Part shown: one piece after another, positions 57,201 through 64,000 of the stretch
Position numbering within the stretch: position 1 is the first letter of the stretch
Layout: every line of letters begins with the position of its first letter
Assembly: GCA_036874045.1 (NCBI GenBank)
Contig: JAZBRI010000003.1
Span: 3,422,501-3,486,500, forward strand
DNA from: Cymodocea nodosa
Taxonomy: Eukaryota; Streptophyta; Magnoliopsida; Alismatales; Cymodoceaceae
Length of the DNA stretch: 64,000 nucleotides
Direction of reading: 5' to 3'
Translations under genes and position numbers: made by a program
Notes under the pieces: model-generated
What the model saw: the letters and a program-made list of their open reading frames with translations, nothing else
What the model was told of the DNA's origin: nothing
The model's database searches: none

Positions 57201-60200
57201 CTGCTCAAAAATTGCTTGTAAACACAAAAATCGGCAAGATTTCTGCTTCTACCATAGGACTTGAAGCTGTTCCTAGGGATTCAAAAGATAAGGAAAATGT
57301 CAACCGTGACAAACACCAAAATCGAGGTAAAGGACATCTCAAGTGTTCTCGGATGAAGATAAGAAACAGGAAGGTGCTTAGTAATGAAAAGGTGACTCCA
57401 CTATTTTTTTAACTCCTGGTACTTAACTTGAAATCATTGAATCATTTTCTATGTACATGAGTTTGTGGAAAACATGTTCTACTTTGCAGAATTCCATAGA
57501 AACCAAGAATCTGCCACAATTTGATGCTTTTGTAGTTGAGGAGGAGGAAGGTTCTGGTATTGACGTGTCCCTTTGTTTTTTCTTTTTCATTTTCATACTG
57601 TTTTATATTTTTGGTCTTTTATCTCAGATTGTAATATGCAGGTGGATATGGTACGGTCTACAGAGCTCGAAGGAAAACTGATGGAAAAACATTTGCTATA
57701 AAGTGTATGTTGCTCATATGATACATTCACATGCTTCCAAGTATGAATAAAGTTGTTGATATGGTTCTTATCATTTTAAGACATGGAGATTTAGCCAGCT
57801 GACATTAATATGCTGGTGTCATAATTTTGTAGCAATAACTTCATAAAAATGAGTATGAGCATTGGTGCAAAAGTAAGTTTTCTCCATTGTGTCCTAGACG
57901 CCACATGTTTGAATTCTAACAAACAACCTCTTCATTTATGAGGGTAAGGTTGTGTACAATCGAATCCTCCTGTGCTACATTGGTGGGTGACTCATGTATT
58001 GGATTTGTGTTTTTTTAACTATCATAAATAAATATATATATATTGATTTAGATGCTTATCTGAGGTCTATGGTACCATAGTTTTGCAAGGAAGGAGCTTT
58101 TTGAACCTCTCTCATTACTCTTGATTTTTACATGCCCTTTCTTCAACTTCATTTCTTCAATCCTGGTTATAACCTGCTTTGTATCTGCTTTGGAAGACCT
58201 GAACTCAGATCATATTTCTGCAGTTGTCTTTTTGATGGAATTATTCTGTTTTAATCTTGCCAACTGTAAAGGGTAGACATGTAAATGTGCATGTCTTGCT
58301 ATTTGAACAATTTGTCTATAAGCAATGTTTAGATCTTTTAATTGTCAAGCCACGCTAAAGGTTGCGTTACTACTTTTTTTAGGTGTCTACAGCTTTCTCA
58401 GGTACCTATTTTTGTTTTCTTATTTTAAAAAAATTCTATTTTTACCTGTGTTTATTTGTCAAAAAGAGGGTGCATACAACTATGTTGGTCATATACATCT
58501 ATAGGAAATGTTGTCTTAACATAATCAGTCTGCGATTCTACAATTATGTAGACTATACAGACCACAACTCAACTTTGAATTTCACTAGTCACCCAATTTT
58601 AAGGTTAGGGTTACTAGTGGGTTTAGTCTCACTAGTGTGTAATTTTGTAATTCTCTCTGTTTAACTTTTATATATTGCAATATATTATTAGTCTGTAAAT
58701 CAACTCTTCCACCTACTCTTGTTTTCACACTTATTTTCTCTCCTAATCTACACACTTTATGAAGTATTTTACCAATTTTTTATTTTTTATGTAGGCCCTC
58801 ATCCAAAGGCCAATTCTTACCACGTCAATAATGAGTTGAAGATGCTTGAGCAATTTGGGTAAGTGGGATATATCCAGATTGCTCCAAGTTTCTCATTTCA
58901 TTGATATGTACCAAGTGGACGAGTTTGTAAATTTTTTGATTTTAGGACTGATCTTTGTTTTTCAGAGGAAGGAGTTTTGTCATAAAATTTGAAGGCTCTT
59001 TCTGGAGTGGCAGTTCTAATTGCTTTATTTTGGAGCATGTGAAGCATGACAGACCAGAGGTGATTTTTATATAAAAGTTATGTTGGGGTTAAACTTGGTA
59101 GAGTGTATGAATAAATTCACTCTTCTTTCGAACTTACAATTTCTTATTTGGTTGCAGACGCTGAAGAAATCAATAGACATTACAGAGTTGCAGTGGTATG
59201 GTTACTGCATGTTTAAGGCCCTTGTAAGCCTGCATAGGCAGGTAAGAAGATCCATTACTGAACTTTTAAGCTTTTTGTAAATGCTCTTTCTCATATTTTC
59301 TGGCATTGCCATGCAGCAAATTGTTCATAGAGATGTCAAACCTGGTAATTTCCTCTTTTTGCGTGAACTTAACAAAGGATACCTCATAGACTTCAATTTA
59401 GCTGTGGTCAGTTCTAATATTTCTGTTATACTTTCATTGTTATAAGGAACACTGGGATTCATTGGTGTTGATCAAATGTTTGTGTTTCTTACTTTTTTGC
59501 AGGATCTACATCATAAGCATCGCCCAATCAGTAAGCAATCATGTTGCTTATTTCTTTTGATCCTAAAATTCATCAAGATTTATATATAAGTACTAATCAA
59601 TGTTGTAAAAATTGAAAAAGGACATTATACAGATTGGATATTAATATATTTTTAAAAAATGGTGTTTAAAATTTTAAAAATGGTATAAAAATAAATGAAT
59701 AAGTATAAATCTCTAAAAATATCCAAGCCTTGCAGACATCAAAGTAATTGAATAAACTAAGTTGTAATTCAATTAAATGTAATAAAATTCCAAAAAATAT
59801 TAGTATTATGTGTATTCCAAAATATAAAAAATTGTAATTCCATTGTTTTGATGCATGAGATTTCCACCGACTGGGATCTGAGAAGATCCGTATGTCCTAT
59901 TACCATAGGTGGAGAGAATGCTTTCAAGGATTCAAGCCCATAGTGCATGATAAAATAGTTTACTTGTATTACTGTCCTATCTGTCACATTTTGCATTGGT
60001 CTCTTTTAAGAAGTATTTTAGAACTGATGTGGATTTTTGTTTCTTTTGTTTAGGTAGATCAGACATCAAGCCAAAGGGTGGCTTACTGCAAACAATTTCA
60101 CACAACAAATCTTGCTCTCCCACACATTCTAGAAAATCTTTGAATCATAAGCGTATTGATGTAGACATGAATGTCAATAAGAGCTCAAACAAATCGTTGT

Positions 60201-61418
60201 CATCTAATAATCCAAGAAAAAAAGGTAGGAATGGTGCACATGGTGTCACAGATACTGACACTAGAAAATTTGGAAGTCAAGCAGCAGATGGCTCTGGCTT
60301 AACATCAGCGAAGGATGCAACGAGCACCAGAACTTCAGTGGAGAAGTCAAGGGTCCCAATCCTATGGAATGTGAGGAAAGAAATTAAGAGTTTGGTTCAA
60401 GAGGTAATGCAAAATTCCAACCAACAGATTCTTGCCCCAACTTCTCAAAGGAAGAGGATAGCTGCCCCTGTTGGAAAAGTGGAAAAGATGGTAGCTTCAT
60501 TGACTCCGATGCCACTCCATGCTAATGGAATTCCAATTTCTACCTCTGCAAGGCTAAAAGATAGAGGTCTGTTTTTGACCTTTTTCAATGAAATCCTTTC
60601 TATATTTCATATTTGATTTAATTTTTCTCGTTGTCATTTCTAGGTGACGAGAAGCACAAAAGTGAAGGACCTTGTGTTGGAACAAAAGGTTTTCGAGCTC
60701 CAGAGGTACACTGATATTTGAATCCAACGCATTTGTAAAAATGTCTTAAATCATTTGTTCACTGAATTCTATAATCTAAACACGCAGGTATTACTCAAAT
60801 CGATTCACCAAGGATGCAAGGTTGATGTATGGTCTGCTGGGGTTACCTTACTCTATTTGATGATAGGACGTGCACCTTTTGGCGGTGACCCTGAACAGTA
60901 ATTTCTCATTAAAAAAGAACACCGTCATTAGTGATCATCTTCACTAATTGCTGACATCGTCACTGTTATTTGCAGAAATATGAAGGAAATTGCAAAACTG
61001 AGGGGTAGTGAAGATATATGGGAAGTGGCTAAGTTGCATAACCGTGAGTCTTCATTCCCCACGGTATGATGATGCATATTGTATTCCTATTTGATGAAGT
61101 GCTTTTCTTCACACAATTTAATATTTGCAGGATTTATTTGATATTCAGTCAATGAAAGCCATGGAATTGAAAAACTGGTGTCAAAGAAATACTAAGAGAT
61201 CTGAGTTCCTTGAGATGATACCTGATACACTCTTTGATCTAATCGATAAATGCCTGACAGTAAATCCCAGGTTAAGGATCAGTTCAGAGGAAGCACTAAT
61301 GCACGATTTCTTCTTTCCATGCCGCGAGAGGCTGAGGAAACAGAGACTCCTTAGACAGGCTAATAGCTCGCAAGCTGGAAGTCAGGTGAGAAAATTTTCT
61401 TCCGAGGCTGACGCATAG
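54227..61418 (+). CDS. CDC7: CDC7-type serine/threonine kinase (replication origin firing)
   Basis: Seventeen exons, 1069 residues: 54227-54605, 54686-54753, 54989-55159, 55213-56005, 57144-57391, 57490-57556, 57642-57704, 58795-58858, 58966-59059, 59158-59241, 59317-59406, 59503-59530, 60054-60566, 60644-60705, 60788-60897, 60976-61063, 61131-61418 (TAG). CDC7 with its DBF4 partner phosphorylates MCM to fire replication origins. Kinase parts: G-loop EGSGGYGTVY (about 573-582), AIK with Lys596, catalytic loop HRDVKPGN (681-688), LIDFNLA (701-706, Asn where most kinases have DFG), GTKGFRAPE (900-908) and VDVWSAGVTLLYLMIGRAPF. A 190-residue insert (exons 12-13) splits DFN from APE, as in CDC7 kinases. 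A 550-residue N-terminal extension is poorly conserved except AWYLLTVILRLGHPVPAADL. Exon 4 carries a 56-residue tandem duplication. The exon 3/4 junction is the least certain; all phases agree. Confidence 0.93.
55517..55852 (+). repeat. 168-bp in-frame tandem duplication in CDC7 exon 4
   Basis: Copy 1 is 55517-55684 and copy 2 is 55685-55852. I count only two differences in 168 bp (ATA/ATG inside and A/G at the last base). Each copy encodes 56 residues beginning ETILVSKSDIASAFPVSTSH, so the reading frame is kept. Confidence 0.95.
57705..58794. other. CDC7 intron 7, nothing recognised
   Basis: 1.1-kb AT-rich intron. I saw no repeat, RNA or coding remnant. Confidence 0.5.
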
Positions 61419-63862
61419 GAAACTACACATCATGCTCTGTTTACATTCAACCCGTGGTTCTCTCCACTTCATGCAGTTGCTGTAAATCCACAATCTTGTT
61501 TTTTCTAACCCAAAATATCGTTCAATATTTACCTCATTCGTTTCTAAGCGTTTGTATATGGTGTATTCTATTTTGTCGAACTGATTTGTAAATGATTACA
61601 TTTGTCTCTTTAGAAGAATGCTATTCTTTCTACTTCAACAAAGTGGCTCAGCATTGTAGTAGTTAATGTCAAAACTGGTGCAAGCCACATCAAAATCATT
61701 TTTTCAAATACAGATGATTTTGTTGTCAACATTTCAAATGTTTTCACCCATTTTGATTACATGATTTTCTCATTTTTTCTGTCAATTTTGTTATTTTCAA
61801 AAGCCATTGTAGGTTTGCTCCACCTACAGTTCCAACGTCTCTGTATCCATACGATGGTAGTCGTACTACGTAAAGAGAGATGCTCGGTCTATAACACCAT
61901 TTCATGAACAATCACGTATCTTAGAGGACGAACATATGCCTATGTATTGTCGATCTATCGTCAGCATACATATAAGATAAAAGCAACTCAATCGTTCAAC
62001 TGAGTAGAAAATATTATTACTCGGTAGTTTTTTTTTTTCCTTCCAATGTTCAAAGTACATATCAAAACTATATGGTTGGATAAATGAATATTTCTGCATG
62101 ATGTTTTCTTTTAATTTCAGAGATAGTTGGTTACTCGGATGTTTTCTCAATAGTTCTTTTAATAAATAAATATTCCATGCGTAATATATAATAATACTCG
62201 TCACCATCGTTTGATGTGTGTCAATTCCTTGCGTTGGACGTCGTTTGAAAATCTCTAATCCCCTCCTCACCAAATTCCCCCAACGACGACCGCTCGTTTC
62301 CGCGTTCGAAATGACGTGCGTCTACGCTACACGGCAGGACCACCAACAATATTCCAACGATGAGACGGCGAAGGAGGACGCTGTCACCGGTTGCAGTTGC
62401 AAGATCAATAATATTAATCGCAACTCTCCAACAACTCCAGTCCACGCGGGGCTTTTTGTTTTGCTTTGTTTTTTTAAAATAATAATATGACAAGAAGACG
62501 CAGTTAGGCCTTGCTTGGCATTTCGCGCAGGCTTCCTTCCCACCTGAACGATGCCGTCGTTTTTTGTTGCAGGTCTGACGATACCACCATTCTACGTTTA
62601 TTATTATTTTTAATAATATTGTGTATATAAGATTTTCGTTTGTTAAAAATCCGAGGAAAGATAAACTATGCTATGCATGATTTGTTTATGCCTATTCCAT
62701 TCATATGTGTGATGGAATATAATGTCAAGTCCTATATACATTACATTAATATCTTAGTTTGTTAAATAGTCTGCACAACTCCTTTTGATCTTGGGAGTGA
62801 AGAAAAATACAGATCCGGCCGTCATCTCAATTCAATAAAATCGAATCGTTATTTACATTTAAACTGTGGATCAAGCACCTTGGTAACTCACTCGATGGGT
62901 AGGAATTAACAAGGATACTCGTGATATTTAGTAAAATTTGAAATTTGTTAAATGCAAATTAATACCACCATTATTTGAAAAAACGGAACCCCGATCGAGA
63001 AGAAACCACGCACCTTTGGGTTTAATTTGTTTGGTGCAACAATGACGGTACGGTCAACGGCTGTTCCTCTGCTTTCCACTGGAGCTCCTCCCGCAGCCGT
63101 GTGGAGTCGTTGATGAAACGAATGGCGTAAGCGAAGGAAACATCGTCTGTTTGGTTTGGGGTGGTCAAAATATCACGAAGGATTAGGTGACCCGTCACGT
63201 ATGACGACTGCGAAAGCGGTCATATTAATTGCAGTACCAAGCTCTGCGAAGGACGACCAGCGCCCATCCATCCATCCATCCATCCATCGGTCCATCCATG
63301 TACAGGCTGCGTGGTCTGAAGGAATGATGCATGAGAGTCGTGTCGTACCAGAATACCTCGTTGCAGATGAAATCAAATCAAATCAAATCAAACATGGCAA
63401 CTACAGCTGCCAGACAATAGGGAGTTGGTGGTGACCGAGACAGAATTTATGGTTGTTTATGTATGTATTATACCCTATTTGTGAGGAGTCAACCAAGACT
63501 TCGTTGGCAGAAAACACTACCATTAGGCCCAAAAATAAAGAAAGGAGTTTGGTAGGGGAGATGACGGTGATGAGTAGTCTACTCTACGTTATGCGTTCAT
63601 ACGCTGGCATGCGTTCGAGATGGGAAGGTTCTAGCTAATAGCGTTGTCAATACATTTTTATATATCTGGTGGCACTTTCAAGGATTATAAATATTTACCT
63701 TAATATTTGTGTGTGTGCATACATATAACTTTCTATATATACCGGTGGTAGCGCCATCTCCTCCTCCAGAGCAAAGCACGCTTCGCCATACATACACGTA
63801 CGTGATTTGCTTTCATCATCGATCATCATCTCTACCCCCACGTTCCCGCATTCAAATCGACC
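61419..63862. other. Intergenic, CDC7 to phytocyanin
   Basis: 2.4 kb with the CDC7 3' UTR at the left. A (CCAT)n-type microsatellite lies at 63265-63300 and an (AAATC)n run at 63367-63390. A 90-codon frame on both strands around 62220-62490 has no similarity I can name and was not called. The phytocyanin promoter is at the right. Confidence 0.6.
63734..63741 (+). promoter_or_regulatory. Putative TATA box of the phytocyanin gene
   Basis: TATATATA about 122 bp before the start codon, at a typical distance for a plant TATA box followed by a 90-bp leader. The leader contains TACACGTACGTGA. Confidence 0.5.
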
Positions 63863-64000
63863 ATGGAAGCAACCAAGACGAAGATGGCGGCCGTCCTCCT
63901 CGTCCTCGCCTTTGTTGCCGTCGACCCCGCGTCTGCCGCCGATCACACCGTCGGTGGGAACTCCGGCTGGGCTCTCGGCGTCAACTACGACACATGGGCT
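63863..64000 (+). CDS. Phytocyanin (plastocyanin-like copper protein), N-terminal part
   Basis: Cut by the right edge after 46 codons. Residues 1 to about 25 (MEATKTKMAAVLLVLAFVAV...PASA) form a secretory signal peptide with probable cleavage after ASA. The mature start ADHTVGGNSGWALGVNYDTW is the typical first strand of phytocyanins (VGG..GW....Y..WA). These are small secreted or GPI-anchored blue copper-like proteins of the plant cell surface. The copper ligands and any GPI tail lie outside the window, so uclacyanin, stellacyanin, plantacyanin and early-nodulin-like types cannot be told apart. Confidence 0.9.
   Translation, partial: MEATKTKMAAVLLVLAFVAVDPASAADHTVGGNSGWALGVNYDTWA

Noticed and set aside
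62218..62543. Overlapping 73-90-codon frames on both strands in the CDC7-phytocyanin spacer
   Set aside because: Open on both strands because of local base composition; no motif, no family resemblance.
1..64000. A novel multi-gene defence or biosynthetic system
   Set aside because: Neighbouring genes belong to unrelated, well-known plant families with ordinary spacing and mixed orientation; nothing indicates a functional cluster.

Overview
The window reads as nuclear DNA of a flowering plant, most likely a monocot outside the grasses. Genes carry many GT-AG introns, the intergenic DNA is AT-rich, several exons are strongly GC-rich (phi-class GST, cyclin, PRA1, phytocyanin), and introns and spacers hold plant LTR retrotransposons, LINE remnants and MITE-like elements. 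The species cannot be named from sequence alone. No CRISPR array, bacterial operon or recognisable tRNA/rRNA gene was seen.

Layout, left to right. (1) 1-18577: the 3' part of an AKRP-type chloroplast ankyrin-repeat gene (+). One of its introns is swollen to 13.3 kb by a decayed Ty3/gypsy element (- strand), which itself contains a solo LTR, a TIR element and a Ty1/copia element (+) with both LTRs. (2) 21299-22851: phi-class glutathione S-transferase (+, 3 exons). (3) 26276-34259: CLPR4, a non-catalytic subunit of the plastid Clp protease (+, 7 exons). (4) 36808-35200: U/P-type cyclin (-, 2 exons). (5) 39950-41500: remnant of an L1-like LINE (+). (6) 42434-41778: PRA1-family membrane protein (-, one exon). 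(7) 45753-43658: unrecognised acidic protein with an 18-Asp run and a 255-residue internal duplication (-). (8) 47813-49037: cytosolic nucleoside diphosphate kinase NDPK1 (+, 4 exons). (9) 50903-53111: Bax inhibitor-1 (+, 6 exons). (10) 54227-61418: CDC7-type kinase (+, 17 exons) with E2F-like promoter sites and a nearly identical 168-bp coding duplication. (11) 63863 to the right edge: start of a phytocyanin (+).

The genes do not form a pathway cluster; this is ordinary plant gene order. AKRP and CLPR4 both serve chloroplasts, and the cyclin and CDC7 both serve the cell cycle, but nothing ties them together beyond proximity. Exon models were built by hand from splice signals, reading phase and recalled family sequences. 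All complete models keep an open frame through every junction. I found no convincing new multi-gene system. The most unusual items are a 73-bp-arm inverted repeat in an AKRP intron, the duplicated acidic protein, the fresh in-frame duplication in CDC7 and the E2F/G-box cluster upstream of CDC7.
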